64,000 nt of DNA, from positions 20,534-84,533 of the forward strand of contig NZ_JBFONT020000011.1 of assembly GCF_040779325.2 (NCBI RefSeq), written 5' to 3'. Below the pieces are notes generated by a model. The model was not told the origin of the DNA and made no database searches. It saw only the letters and a program-made list of their open reading frames with translations. The stretch's first letter is position 1. Each line of letters begins with the position of its first letter. The DNA comes from Aestuariibius violaceus (GTDB lineage Bacteria; Pseudomonadota; Alphaproteobacteria; Rhodobacterales; Rhodobacteraceae). A program made the translations under genes and the position numbers. Of this stretch, positions 26,101 to 34,899 are shown in pieces.

Positions 26101-28502
26101 GGCTTGATGCCGATCATCGGCCGGTCGGGGAGGACCGGAACGGTTTCGGTGCGTTCGACCGGGCGGCCGGAGCCTTCCTTGACGCGGGCCGTCACGCGCA
26201 GCTCGAGCGGCTGTGCCGCCGTGACGTCTGGCAGCGCGACCGGGAGCGTGGCGGCGCCGGACGCATCGGTGGTCGCCGTGTCAAGGTAGCTGCGCTGGGC
26301 GTCGAACGCCGCGTCGTATTCGCCGAAACGGTAGCCGGGGAAGCCGTCGAGCGCCGTGGCGGAGCGGAGGAGCGCGCTGCCCTCGACACCGAGGTCGGCG
26401 CCCGGAGCGCCGAAGAGGTAGCGCGCGTCGATGCGGAGCGTGGGGCTGTCGCCGAGGTGGATCCGGTCGGGGAGGTCCATATCGAAGTCGATGCGCTCTG
26501 GCAGAAAATCCTCGACCAGGACGGTGGTAGTGGCGAGCGGTGCCGCGTCTTCGTCGGCAAGCAGGTTGATCCGCCAGGTGCCGCGCGGGGCGGAGGCGGC
26601 CACGGGCAGGGTGAAGACATGGCCGCCCGCGCGGTCGGCGGTCGCCGTGGTACGGATGTATTCGACGCCGTCGGGGCGGACGAGGATCGCGGTCAGCGGG
26701 ATACCGGGCAAGGCGGTCGCGACCTCGTTGCGCATGAGCGCGGTGAGGTGGATCGTGTCGCCCGCGCGATAGGCGCCGCGGTCGGTGGCGGCGAAGACGT
26801 CGATTGGCGGGCTGGGCTCGCGCCCCTCGACCCCGCGGTCGGACAGGTCGAAGGCCGGATCTGTGAGCGACAGGTAGGTGAGGTCGCCGTCCCTTTCCAC
26901 GGTAACGAGAGCCGGAGCGTTGCCGCCGGTGCCACGGGTGAGGCCCCCGGCAAAGCGGGCAGTGCCGTCCGCGTCGGTCGTGGTGTCGCCGAGGACGGTA
27001 TTGGCGCGCGAGATCAGGGTGACTGTCGCGTCGGCCATGGCGGAGGCGTCGGCGAGGGAGCGCACGGCGACGGTAAGGCCATCATTGCCGAGATAGGTGG
27101 CGACGCCGAGATCGGAGAGCACGAACCATTGCCGCGCCGAGGGCGTGTCGTTCGCCTCGCTCGCGACGGAAGCGGTCAGCGCGTAGAGGCCGGCGGGCTG
27201 GCCGGCGAGCGCCTCGGTCAGGGGCAGGCGGGTCAGCATGTCGCGGTTGAGCTCCATCGCGACCTCGGCCGTACCGGACCAGATTTCCGCCCCGATTTCG
27301 TCGGAGAGGTATCCGGCACCCCAGCCGCCGGTTTCTCCGACCAGGCCCTGCTGGATGGCGCGCATAAGGTTGCGGTCATCGATCCGGTGGAGGGTGAGTT
27401 CAAGGTCCGTTGTATTCACTGTCTCGATCGGGAGGGCAACGTCGCCGAGGCGGGGCAGGACATAGGCGCGGCCCACGGCGCGGACGGCCGGAGAGCGGTC
27501 GCGGACATAAAGCGTGAGCTCGATCGGTCGGTTCACCGTTTCGCCACTGGCGGCGGGCAGGCCCTCGCGGACGACGAAGCGGTAACGCTCGCCATGTGTG
27601 ACGCCGTCGATGCAGAGCTGATCGCCCTTGGCCGAGACGACGAGCTGGGGATCGGGAAGCTGGACGAAGGGGGCGTAGTCGGTCCCGGCCTGGATGAGAT
27701 CCTCTTTGAAAGTGGCGCAGATGCGAGGCGTTGCGCTGTCCCTATCGACCTGGGTGTTGATGACGCGGAAACCGTATTTGCCGATCGCCTCTTCAAGGCG
27801 CTCTTCGATCACGTCGGTGAAGCGGATCGACTGGGCCAGGCGGAGGGCGGGGATCATGCGGCGGCCGCGCCCCTCTCTTTCCAGCGCGAAGGCCATGGCG
27901 ACAGCGGCGGAGCGGCGGTCTTCGAGATCGATGGCACGCAGGTAGGCGGCGATTGTGGCGGGCAGTTCGTTGCGGCGGATGCGGCTGTTCTCGCGCCCTG
28001 CGCGCCGGGCATATTCGAGCCAGGCGGCGGACAGGTCGGAGGTCAGCGCCCTTTGACCCGCCTCGCGCTGATTGGTGGTCGCCCCGCGCTGGGGCCAGTT
28101 GGTGCCGCGGACCAGGTCGCGCGCCCGGTCGAAGTCGGTTTCGGTCAGGAAGGACAGCTCGGCGGTGCGTGCGTCGAGCCCGGCGAGCACCTCGGGCCTG
28201 GCCCGGACCATGCGGCCCGAGACGGCGCCGTCGAACGGGATGATGTCGCGGATATCGGTTTTGGGAAAGCAGGCATTGCTGCGCTGGTTGAAAGTGAAGG
28301 CGGTGCATTCGGCGTCGGCAGCGCAGGCGGCCTCGCAAGCCTCGAGCGTGGTGTCGAAGATGTTGGCGAGGTCGGTGCCGACGAGATCGGTATTCGGATC
28401 GTAGACGGCCCGGGCGTCGGGAACGGCCCGTTGTGCAGGGGCGACGGCGCCAGAGATCGACAGGACAAGTGCGCCAAGACAGGCGTAGAGAATGCGAGGC
28501 AT
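23157..28502 (-). CDS. Bacterial alpha-2-macroglobulin with PAN/apple domain
   Basis: A 1781-residue exported protease-trapping protein. After a signal peptide (ILYACLGALVLSISGAVAPA) comes a small cysteine-rich PAN/apple-like domain at about 30-105 (CEAACAADAECTAFTFNQ, CFPKTDI). A series of macroglobulin beta-domains follows, then the thioester site YPYGCTEQ with Cys1338 and Gln1341, and the alpha-helical thioester domain. I start at the Met at 28502, where the signal peptide begins; the frame extends to 28646 without signal features. No lipobox cysteine is visible, so it may be soluble or held by its N-terminus. It is co-transcribed with pbpC. Confidence 0.93.
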   Translation of the reverse strand: MPRILYACLGALVLSISGAVAPAQRAVPDARAVYDPNTDLVGTDLANIFDTTLEACEAACAADAECTAFTFNQRSNACFPKTDIRDIIPFDGAVSGRMVRARPEVLAGLDARTAELSFLTETDFDRARDLVRGTNWPQRGATTNQREAGQRALTSDLSAAWLEYARRAGRENSRIRRNELPATIAAYLRAIDLEDRRSAAVAMAFALEREGRGRRMIPALRLAQSIRFTDVIEERLEEAIGKYGFRVINTQVDRDSATPRICATFKEDLIQAGTDYAPFVQLPDPQLVVSAKGDQLCIDGVTHGERYRFVVREGLPAASGETVNRPIELTLYVRDRSPAVRAVGRAYVLPRLGDVALPIETVNTTDLELTLHRIDDRNLMRAIQQGLVGETGGWGAGYLSDEIGAEIWSGTAEVAMELNRDMLTRLPLTEALAGQPAGLYALTASVASEANDTPSARQWFVLSDLGVATYLGNDGLTVAVRSLADASAMADATVTLISRANTVLGDTTTDADGTARFAGGLTRGTGGNAPALVTVERDGDLTYLSLTDPAFDLSDRGVEGREPSPPIDVFAATDRGAYRAGDTIHLTALMRNEVATALPGIPLTAILVRPDGVEYIRTTATADRAGGHVFTLPVAASAPRGTWRINLLADEDAAPLATTTVLVEDFLPERIDFDMDLPDRIHLGDSPTLRIDARYLFGAPGADLGVEGSALLRSATALDGFPGYRFGEYDAAFDAQRSYLDTATTDASGAATLPVALPDVTAAQPLELRVTARVKEGSGRPVERTETVPVLPDRPMIGIKPRFDGVMAENTAAGFDLIALTPDLAAADLDVQWTINKVTTRYQWYSVNGSWDWEPVTTRTRVASGTATLGTAPVAVDGVVDWGRHEILVEATGPVYAAASTDFYAGWYAPASATDTPDLLDASLDADRYALGDTATFRIVPRYAGTAVVTVMSDRVISMQSVAVTEGENLIDLPVTAEWGAGAYVSASVIRPMDAAAKRNPARALGLGYAQVDPGDKALSVTLDAPEKMEPRGPLTVGMTVDGIAQGETAYVTLAAVDVGILNLTAFATPDPQGHYFGQRKLGVELRDVYGRLIDGLNGATGTVRSGGDAMAQAGLQSPPPTEDLVTFFTGPVTVGADGRAEVSFDVPAFNGTIRLMAIAWSETGIGQADHDVIVRDPVVVTASLPRFLAPGDQSRMLLEIVHADGPAGEIRLDVAATGVTLDASGPYTFTLAEGGKEVFEIPVTARDPGTHDLTVTLTAPGDRTLTKTLRMPVVVNDPEVSRISRFTLAAGSTFTFDDNVFAGLATGTGKATLSAGPLARFDAPGLLNALDRYPYGCTEQITSRALPLLYLDGVATAMGLATRDQIAKRIDEAIAEVTANQAANGAFGLWRPVSGDLWLDAYVTDFLSRARTAGHDVPQVAFDNAVSNLRNAVNYYPDFDNGGRDLAYALFVLARQGNAAVSDLRYYADQKAEAFSSPLALAQIGAALAQYGDQPRADAMFRRAGQALDREIARTEANSWRHDYGTIRRDTAAVLTLAVEAGSIALDRDRLLTRIGTNTSRASTQEAAWTLLAANALVNDLQSTSLTIDGTPPDGPVVQLRDDRTAAAPVTIANTGTRPTELTVTTFGVPTEPEPAGGNGYAIDRIYTTLDGQQVNLADVAVGTRLVTILTVRPFGRQEARLMVDDPLPAGFEIDNPNLIRAGDIDALPWLKLAATRTTEFRADRFLAAVDWRSNETFQLAYIVRAISPGDFHHPAASVEDMYRPQMRARTAPGRVLISP

Positions 28503-28833
28503 AAAAAACTCCGTGTCAAATGCATGGGCAGGCTGACACGGAAAGTGAGTCCCGGCAACGGGTATCGGGGGACACTGTTGTATAGAACTGGTGACGGGCG
28601 AGAGTTCCCATACCCGGACGGATCTATCAGAACTTGGCGCTTGCAAATGAGGACCGACTGATCACGTAAGGGTCAGGAATGTTTTGCGAGACAAGGCGCG
28701 CTTTTAGTATCGTCGAATAGAGCGACCAGTTTCTACAACAGGCTTATGCGCATTGTTTTGCTCAATGGAAAAGACTGATACCATTTTCTGAACAGCGACT
28801 GGTCGCGTCCAGCATTAACAATAACGGGACCCA
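28503..28833. other. Gap upstream of alpha-2-macroglobulin gene
   Basis: 331 bases with no supportable gene. It must contain the promoter for the macroglobulin-pbpC pair, reading leftward, and the end of the LysR gene that follows on the same strand. The right half (28660-28830) is AT-richer. I see no clear promoter or terminator. Confidence 0.45.
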
Positions 28834-29697
28834 TTACTCAAACTCTGAAGCGATCCAATCAACGATCCGCTTGATGCGAGTTTGGCCAAAATGGTCCTTT
28901 GCCCACGAGATATAGAGCCCATCATCAGAGGGGTCGGGATCGACCCAAATCTCCACCAGTTTCTTTGACCGAAGATCGTGCTCCACCATATAGGTCGGCG
29001 CGATTGTAACGCCGTGACCACCGATGGCAGCATCGAGAGCCAAGGCAGAACGGTCGAAGTTGAGCAACTTGTGCGTGTTTCCATACCCGTTTTCCTGGAT
29101 CAGCTTTTCCCACCGCCGGTGAGCATCCTGGAGGAGTGGCAGCGTCAGCAATGTCTCTAGCCCCATTGGCCAGTCTGGTCGCAGGAAATCAGGACTGCAT
29201 ACGGCAACAAGGCGGATGTCGGTCAAGCGGCGCGAACCGTGGGCCGTATTCGTGTCATGTGCTTTGCCAGGCCAGATTGCGATCTCGTTGCGGCCCAGAC
29301 TGCGCGCCAGGATTTGCTCGTGGACCTGCGTGGTCAGGGATACGTTCGGAAACTTGGCCGCGAAAGCGTCCATCCGGGGCATCAGCCACTTCGTTGCGGT
29401 GGAAGACCCAAGGTGTAGCGTGACGCGATTATCGTCCTCGCCGAAGCTCACTAACGCAGTATCAATGATCGCGATGGCTTCTTGCATGGCTGCATGGCAG
29501 CGCTCGCCTTCCGGTGTCATCGAGACACCGCGTGCGCCACGCACGAGAAGAACCGCCCCCAGCTCGATTTCGAGCTGCTTGATCCGCTGGGAGACTGCGC
29601 CACGCGAGAGGTTCAACTCCTCAGCAGCGCGTTGCAGGTTTCCGTGCGATGCGACGACAGAGAACACCCGGAGCGCGTTGAGGTTCACGTTTTTCAT
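28834..29697 (-). CDS. LysR-family regulator (GcvA-like)
   Basis: A 287-residue regulator: LysR winged helix at 1-62 (LNALRVFSVVASHGNLQRAA, LSRGAVSQRIKQLE) and an effector domain with the GcvA-group pattern LGSSTATKWLMPRMDAFAAKFP. It is divergent from the GNAT gene with about 124 bases between, so that gene is a possible target. No effector can be inferred. Confidence 0.88.
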   Translation of the reverse strand: MKNVNLNALRVFSVVASHGNLQRAAEELNLSRGAVSQRIKQLEIELGAVLLVRGARGVSMTPEGERCHAAMQEAIAIIDTALVSFGEDDNRVTLHLGSSTATKWLMPRMDAFAAKFPNVSLTTQVHEQILARSLGRNEIAIWPGKAHDTNTAHGSRRLTDIRLVAVCSPDFLRPDWPMGLETLLTLPLLQDAHRRWEKLIQENGYGNTHKLLNFDRSALALDAAIGGHGVTIAPTYMVEHDLRSKKLVEIWVDPDPSDDGLYISWAKDHFGQTRIKRIVDWIASEFE

Positions 29698-29821
29698 TCG
29701 ACACCTTGGAGGCGATAGTTTTTCTAAACGCTGATGGAATTATCCTGCTTTGTCAATTTGGTGCAGTTGGCCGATACAAACGGGCAAGCCGCACTCAGAG
29801 ATAGCTACAAGAGACCGAGCG

Positions 29822-30817
29822 ATGACCCAGACAACCCGACCAGCGACACCCGATGACATGCCGCGCCTGGTCGAGCTCCTCATGCTGGATGCCGAGGCGC
29901 GCCAGGCAGAGGATGCCATCCTCTGGAAGTTGGCAGATGACGCGCCCGCGCAGATCGAGAAGGCGCTGACATTTGCGCTGACGGCCGATGGGCAACCCTT
30001 TCGACAGTTTTGGCATGTCGCGGAGGATGGGGATCAGATCACGGGCGTCATCCATGCGATGATGTTTCCAGTGCCCCCAATTTACGCGGGCTCGTTCGGG
30101 GAGCCGGGACTGATCCTGCCGGACTCTTTCTTAGCAACCGATGCTCCAAGCGGCACGGCAGAGGGCCTGTTGGCCGCAGCCGAGAACGCCCTTCACGAAG
30201 CCGGTGCAAGGATCAAACTGGCATCCCATGTCGCAGGCGAAGTCTGGCGAACTGCATTCGAGGCAAACGGGTATGAACCTCTCACGCTTTATCTGTCACG
30301 CAGTGAGCTTGGCGACCAAGGAATGCCGCCCGGTGTACGGCAAGCAACGGAAGACGATGTTCCAGGTGTCGTTGCACGCAGCGTCGAGAACCGGCAGGTA
30401 CTTTTCGACATCGATCCGTTCTGGGAAACCCATCCTGACGCAGATCCCCGGTTTTCAGCATGGATGACGCGGAGCCTGACGCTCCGGGATCGGGACATGA
30501 TGGTCCTGGGCGCGTCCGAGGATTTGCAGGGCTACATCATCGCACAGCCCGCCTCACGGCTGCACTTTCCCCCGGCCCATGACATCACCGAGACGGGTGT
30601 GATTGACGACTACTACCACCCCGAGCTGGCCAACCCGGCGGAGCTTGACCAAGGAAGTGAGGGTTCCCATGCACTGTTGCGCGCGGCCGAGGCGGCGTTC
30701 GTCAACCGCGGTATGGGAGCCGCCTTTGTCGTCTGCCCGGCTGGATGGACGTCCAAGATCGAGGTGCTGGAAGCTGCTGGCTACGAGATCGCGATGGTCT
30801 GGTCCATCAAACGGTAG
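29822..30817 (+). CDS. GNAT-type acetyltransferase, two-domain
   Basis: A 331-residue protein that reads as two GNAT-like halves. The first starts TRPATPDDMPRLVELLMLDA and ends with FEANGYEPLTLYLSR. The second starts VRQATEDDVPGVVARSVENR and ends ALLRAAEAAFVNRGMGAAF and VLEAAGYEIAMVWSIKR. The second half holds the more recognisable acetyl-CoA fold end. The ATG at 29822 is used since the GNAT fold begins there; upstream in-frame residues from 29750 do not fit. Substrate unknown. It is divergent from the LysR gene. Confidence 0.75.
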   Translation: MTQTTRPATPDDMPRLVELLMLDAEARQAEDAILWKLADDAPAQIEKALTFALTADGQPFRQFWHVAEDGDQITGVIHAMMFPVPPIYAGSFGEPGLILPDSFLATDAPSGTAEGLLAAAENALHEAGARIKLASHVAGEVWRTAFEANGYEPLTLYLSRSELGDQGMPPGVRQATEDDVPGVVARSVENRQVLFDIDPFWETHPDADPRFSAWMTRSLTLRDRDMMVLGASEDLQGYIIAQPASRLHFPPAHDITETGVIDDYYHPELANPAELDQGSEGSHALLRAAEAAFVNRGMGAAFVVCPAGWTSKIEVLEAAGYEIAMVWSIKR

Positions 30818-30909
30818 CATCCGCCATACAGCCTCCGGTCGCAGCGCGCCTCAACGGCTTTTCACGTCCCTGAAGTGCGAATCCGTATGCCAAGTGAAAG
30901 GAAGAGTTC

Positions 30910-31713
30910 ATGAAGTCAGAGCGTGTCATAGATACGATCAGCAACGCGCTATGCGATCATTCTGCCGTTCGCGGCCTTTTCCTGAGCGGCAGTTTCGGCA
31001 ACGGACGGGCAGACGCCTATAGTGACATCGACTTCGTTCTGGTGTCGGAAGACGGGCCTACCGACAAGGTTGCCGGAGCGTGGAAGACCGCCATCGCACG
31101 CACCGGCGACATCGTGATGTGGTGGGATCGGAATGTTCGTCCTGCGCTGATCAATGCCATCACCGCAGACTGGACACGCACGGATGTGATCATCCTGAAG
31201 CCCGAACAGTTCGCAGCACACAATCAGACAAGCCTTCGACCTCTCTTCGATCATGACGGTCTTTACGACCAGTTACCGAAAGAGCAACCACAACCGCAGG
31301 CTTCACCGGCGCGCCTGTTCCGTCAGATCGAGGAGTTCATTCGCATATTGGGGCTTCTGCATCTTGCGGCAGGTCGCGAAGAATACATCAACGGTGTCGC
31401 GGGTATCTTCCACCTGCGCACCAAACTGATCGACCTCATGGTTGAAGAAACCGCTGCGCCGGATCGAGGCGGAGCACTTCACTTGAACCGCCTGCTGACC
31501 GAAGAGCAGAAGGCGTTGATTACCGCCTTGCCCGCGCCTGTCGCAGAGCGGGAGGCGATGATCGCAACACACCTCGCCTATGCGAAGGCCTATTTGCCGC
31601 GCGCCCGCAAGCTCGCGAAACAGCGTGGCGTGGACTGGCCGGAGCGGTTCGAAGTCGCAACCTGGGACAAGCTGCAAGAGGCTTTGGGTGTTGAGCGGCC
31701 CTACGAGGTGTAG
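30910..31713 (+). CDS. Nucleotidyltransferase-domain protein
   Basis: A 267-residue protein with a DNA polymerase beta-type nucleotidyltransferase motif GSFGNGRADAYSDIDF near residue 27 (G-S and D-x-D metal ligands) and an alpha-helical C-terminal part. It resembles aminoglycoside adenylyltransferase-like proteins of environmental bacteria and may transfer a nucleotide to a small molecule. It has ATG at 30910 with GGAAGAG upstream (AAAGGAAGAGTTC). Resistance activity is not implied by the sequence. Confidence 0.75.
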   Translation: MKSERVIDTISNALCDHSAVRGLFLSGSFGNGRADAYSDIDFVLVSEDGPTDKVAGAWKTAIARTGDIVMWWDRNVRPALINAITADWTRTDVIILKPEQFAAHNQTSLRPLFDHDGLYDQLPKEQPQPQASPARLFRQIEEFIRILGLLHLAAGREEYINGVAGIFHLRTKLIDLMVEETAAPDRGGALHLNRLLTEEQKALITALPAPVAEREAMIATHLAYAKAYLPRARKLAKQRGVDWPERFEVATWDKLQEALGVERPYEV

Positions 31714-31812
31714 AGTTGGGTTTCCTCAGAAGGTAGCTTGCGAAAGCAATTGGGAAAACAGGGTCATTGTGGAATCGGCAGTATTTGGAATGAGATTAGA
31801 TTTGGCAGAGCG

Positions 31813-32541
31813 ATGACTGATATTGAAACGGACACTATTGTTTATAATGGCCCCGGTGGACCATTTGAGGGAGTTCGGTTTCGCCCTGTCGGCACCGACG
31901 GCCCCAGACCAGGCGTTATGGTCTGTCATGCATTCGGCGGCCAGTCCGATATCGATGTAGGGTACGCCGAACGACTTGCCCGTCTGAGCTACGTGGGATT
32001 TGCAGTGGATGTTTACGGCCAAGGACGGCGTGCGGCGAATGCAGAAGAAGCCAATGCCCTTATGGGCGAGATGAATGCAGACCGCGCCAAGTTACTCGAA
32101 AGACTAAGGATCGCTCATACGACAATGATCGCAATGGATGGCGTCGACGCTCAGCGGACAGCCGCGATTGGCTTTTGCTTTGGCGGCAAATGCGTGATCG
32201 ACGCGGCGCGAGCGAACATCGGGATAAAAGCTGCGGTCTCGTTTCACGGCCTCTTCAATAAGCCGGATTGGCTCCCTGAGTCTCCCGCCGCGATTGAAGC
32301 AGCTATCCTTATTCTTCATGGATGGGACGACCCCTTGGCGCAGCCCTCAGATGTGTTGAGCCTTGCTGCTGAATTGACCGCGGCCAGGGCGGACTGGCAG
32401 CTCCTCGCCTTTGGCCATACCGGTCATGCATTTACACATCCAAGGGCCAACTCTCCAGAAACCGGGATGGCTTATGATGAGCGTTCCGCCAACAGGGCAT
32501 GGAAGGCCGCTGAAGCGTTCATGGCGGAAAGGCTCAGCTAA
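31813..32541 (+). CDS. Dienelactone hydrolase family protein
   Basis: A 242-residue cytoplasmic alpha/beta hydrolase. The nucleophile elbow is GFCFGGKC with Cys122, as in dienelactone hydrolase; the acid is in LHGWDDP (Asp172/173) and the histidine in GHTGHAFTHP (His205). Such enzymes open lactone rings in chlorocatechol and related pathways, but this subfamily is often found alone with unknown substrate. The ATG at 31813 is used because the fold starts there. No other aromatic-degradation gene is near. Confidence 0.87.
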   Translation: MTDIETDTIVYNGPGGPFEGVRFRPVGTDGPRPGVMVCHAFGGQSDIDVGYAERLARLSYVGFAVDVYGQGRRAANAEEANALMGEMNADRAKLLERLRIAHTTMIAMDGVDAQRTAAIGFCFGGKCVIDAARANIGIKAAVSFHGLFNKPDWLPESPAAIEAAILILHGWDDPLAQPSDVLSLAAELTAARADWQLLAFGHTGHAFTHPRANSPETGMAYDERSANRAWKAAEAFMAERLS

Positions 32542-32622
32542 CGAAGGACCAGAGGCGTGGAGGACCAGCGCACCCTTCCCTCTTGAATAAGAACACCAGG
32601 CATTGTTTTGCGAGGTTCAGAC

Positions 32623-33579
32623 ATGGCGCTTTTCAAAGCCTCTCCTCCACTTCAGTCCGGTTGGTTGCCGAAGGAGGACGGCCACGAAGTCTGGTGGCAA
32701 ACATTCGGGGACGTATCGCGGCCTGCGGTTGTCCTCCTGCATGGCGGTCCAGGGGCAGGCACGTCAGAGCGGCTTCCGCGCCTCTTTGATCCGGAGCGAT
32801 GGCACATCGTGACGCTCGATCAGCGCGGGTCCGGCCGCTCGCGCCCGCATGCAGGCGAAAACCTTCGTGCGCTCCACGCCAACACGACCGATTGCCTCGT
32901 CTCCGACCTTGAACGCCTGCGTTCCTTGATTGGGGTCGAGCGTTGGACAGTCTACGGAGCATCGTGGGGAACGACGCTCGCGCAGGCCTACGCCCATGCC
33001 CATAAGGATCGCGTCACTGGTCTGATACTCGCTGCCGTCACAACGACGGGGCAGGTCGAACTGGACCAGCTCTACGGTGGCGCAGGGATGTTTCTTCCCG
33101 AGGCATTTGAGGCCTTTCGCGCAGGTGCCCCGGACAGTGCGCCGGGCGTCGGCATGGCGGAGGCCCACGCGACACGTCTCGCGAGCGATGATCCGGGCAT
33201 CGCCTTCGAGGCCGCGCGCGCGTGGTGCCGATGGGAGGAGGCCGTGCTTCAGGTGGACCCGCGCGCGGAGCCATCGGGACGCTTCGACGATCCCGTCTTC
33301 CGTTTGGGCTTTGCACGCATCGTGACGCATTACTTCCGACATCTGGCATGGCTCGATCCGCCGCTTCTGGACCGCGCAGGGTACCTGGCGGGCCTTCCGG
33401 TGACGCTCATCAACAGCCGACTTGATTTGTCCTGCCCGCTCTCGACCGCATGGTCTCTCCATCGCGCGCTTCCCGGTTCGGTCCTGAAGATCATCCCCGG
33501 ATCGCTGCACGGAACCCTCTATGGACCGCTCGCTGCCGCCATCATTGAAGCGGGCGGCGCGCACGCTGAAGCCGTCTAG
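32623..33579 (+). CDS. pip: Prolyl iminopeptidase
   Basis: A 318-residue alpha/beta hydrolase of peptidase family S33 that removes N-terminal proline. Typical motifs are LLHGGPGAGTS near residue 39, TLDQRGSGRSRPH near 64, the nucleophile elbow YGASWGTTLAQAYAH with Ser114, INSRLDLSCPL carrying the aspartate, and SLHGTLYGPL carrying the histidine. The Met at 32623 has GAGG at a good distance; an earlier TTG at 32608 is possible. Length is normal. It is followed by a 268-base gap before the convergent exporter gene. Confidence 0.9.
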   Translation: MALFKASPPLQSGWLPKEDGHEVWWQTFGDVSRPAVVLLHGGPGAGTSERLPRLFDPERWHIVTLDQRGSGRSRPHAGENLRALHANTTDCLVSDLERLRSLIGVERWTVYGASWGTTLAQAYAHAHKDRVTGLILAAVTTTGQVELDQLYGGAGMFLPEAFEAFRAGAPDSAPGVGMAEAHATRLASDDPGIAFEAARAWCRWEEAVLQVDPRAEPSGRFDDPVFRLGFARIVTHYFRHLAWLDPPLLDRAGYLAGLPVTLINSRLDLSCPLSTAWSLHRALPGSVLKIIPGSLHGTLYGPLAAAIIEAGGAHAEAV

Positions 33580-33847
33580 GATCGCAGCTAGAAGGCCATT
33601 TCGCGAGCGCAGACCATCGGAAGCCTTGTCTCCTCTGTGATAGCGGCCAGCGCAAAATCGGTGGATTCTGTCCGAGCTCCTAAGCCTCGGAGGATCATCG
33701 ACTCCGCCCGGCCGGAACCTTTCGGTAGAGGCGGCGCGGTTCTGGACGGTTTCTGAGCAGCTCTGGCCGCGCGCAACCGCTCCTTTGTGCAACAGTCGCC
33801 ATGTGCGAGCCGGTCTAGCCGCCGAGGTGGGTAACCCTGCATGGTGA

Positions 33848-34771
33848 TCAGCCACTTTTGTTCAATAGACGCCCCTTGGTTGGCAGCTTCAGATGACCTG
33901 TGACGATGGCAACACCTGCAAAGATCATCACAAGGCCAGCGATGAGCGTCGGTGACAAAGCTTCGCCGAGTAGTGCAACACCCAAGACCACACTGAATCC
34001 AGCCCGTATATAGCTGCCTGTCGTGACACCCAAAGGTCCGAGTGTGCGGACAAGCCGAAAGTAGATCGCCATGGCGATTGCCGTCGAAAATACGCCCATG
34101 GCAATGACGGCGGCGATTGCGGGCGCAGTGGGCTCGAGGCTTAGAGGATCACCAACCCAAAAGGATACAGGCCCCATGAGGAGCGCCGCGAACGCCATCG
34201 AGCACGCAGCGGTCAGGACCGGGGGTTGATCTGAGAACCGCTTCGCGTAGATCGCCGCAACCGCGTAGCTGAGACTTGCTCCCGTTACGGCCAACTGTCC
34301 GAGGACAGAACTGCCCTCACCGGCAAATGCCGCTGGACCCATGATCACAAGAACGCCCGCGAAACCCAATGAAATACCGAGAACTTGCCTGGTCCCCGCG
34401 CTGCGATCTTTAAGGAGGAAAAATCCAATCAGAAAGACGAATAGCGGCGGCGTCGTGTTCAGCAACCCTGCGAGCCCGCTGTCGATGTGTTTCTGGCCCC
34501 AGCTTATCAGAGTGAACGGAAGTGCGCTCTGAAGGATGCCCTGGATCAATAGCGCGCCCCAGCGTGTCATTGACCTTGGAAAGGCAACGCCGCTCCAAAG
34601 GGCGAGAACCACAAGCAGTGCAGCACCGATGACGAGCCGACCAAACACAATTGTGGCAGGCGGAATCGTGTCGATGGCGACTTCGATCAGCGTGAAGGAC
34701 GCACCCCACAGGAAAGACAATAAGACGAGCAGAGCGATTTCGAGTACGGGGTTTTGAGGCGATTGCGACAT
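33848..34771 (-). CDS. EamA-family (DMT) exporter
   Basis: A 307-residue membrane protein with ten hydrophobic helices in two EamA repeats, the first beginning LLVLLSFLWGASFTLIEVAI and the second LAVTGASLSYAVAAIYAKRF. Drug/metabolite transporters of this kind export amino acids or other metabolites. The ATG at 34771 is preceded by AAGGTCTCCC. It is divergent from the Ada-like gene with 128 bases between. Confidence 0.88.
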   Translation of the reverse strand: MSQSPQNPVLEIALLVLLSFLWGASFTLIEVAIDTIPPATIVFGRLVIGAALLVVLALWSGVAFPRSMTRWGALLIQGILQSALPFTLISWGQKHIDSGLAGLLNTTPPLFVFLIGFFLLKDRSAGTRQVLGISLGFAGVLVIMGPAAFAGEGSSVLGQLAVTGASLSYAVAAIYAKRFSDQPPVLTAACSMAFAALLMGPVSFWVGDPLSLEPTAPAIAAVIAMGVFSTAIAMAIYFRLVRTLGPLGVTTGSYIRAGFSVVLGVALLGEALSPTLIAGLVMIFAGVAIVTGHLKLPTKGRLLNKSG

Positions 34772-34899
34772 GGGAGACCTTTGAATTTCCCGCGTTATCA
34801 CCCGCACTGGGCAGCTCCGCTGGCTGGAATCAGATGTCATCCCCCGATGGAGTCCGATTCCAGCTAGACCGCGATCACGGCTTCGGGCGAAGTTCAGGT

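Noticed and set aside
23754..28661. Two long open frames (630 and 937 residues) on the plus strand
   Set aside because: They are antisense to the alpha-2-macroglobulin gene, with Gly/Arg/Val-biased, low-complexity translation typical of shadow frames.
30910..31713. Aminoglycoside resistance gene
   Set aside because: The nucleotidyltransferase core is present, but residues specific to known resistance enzymes could not be identified; called only by domain.
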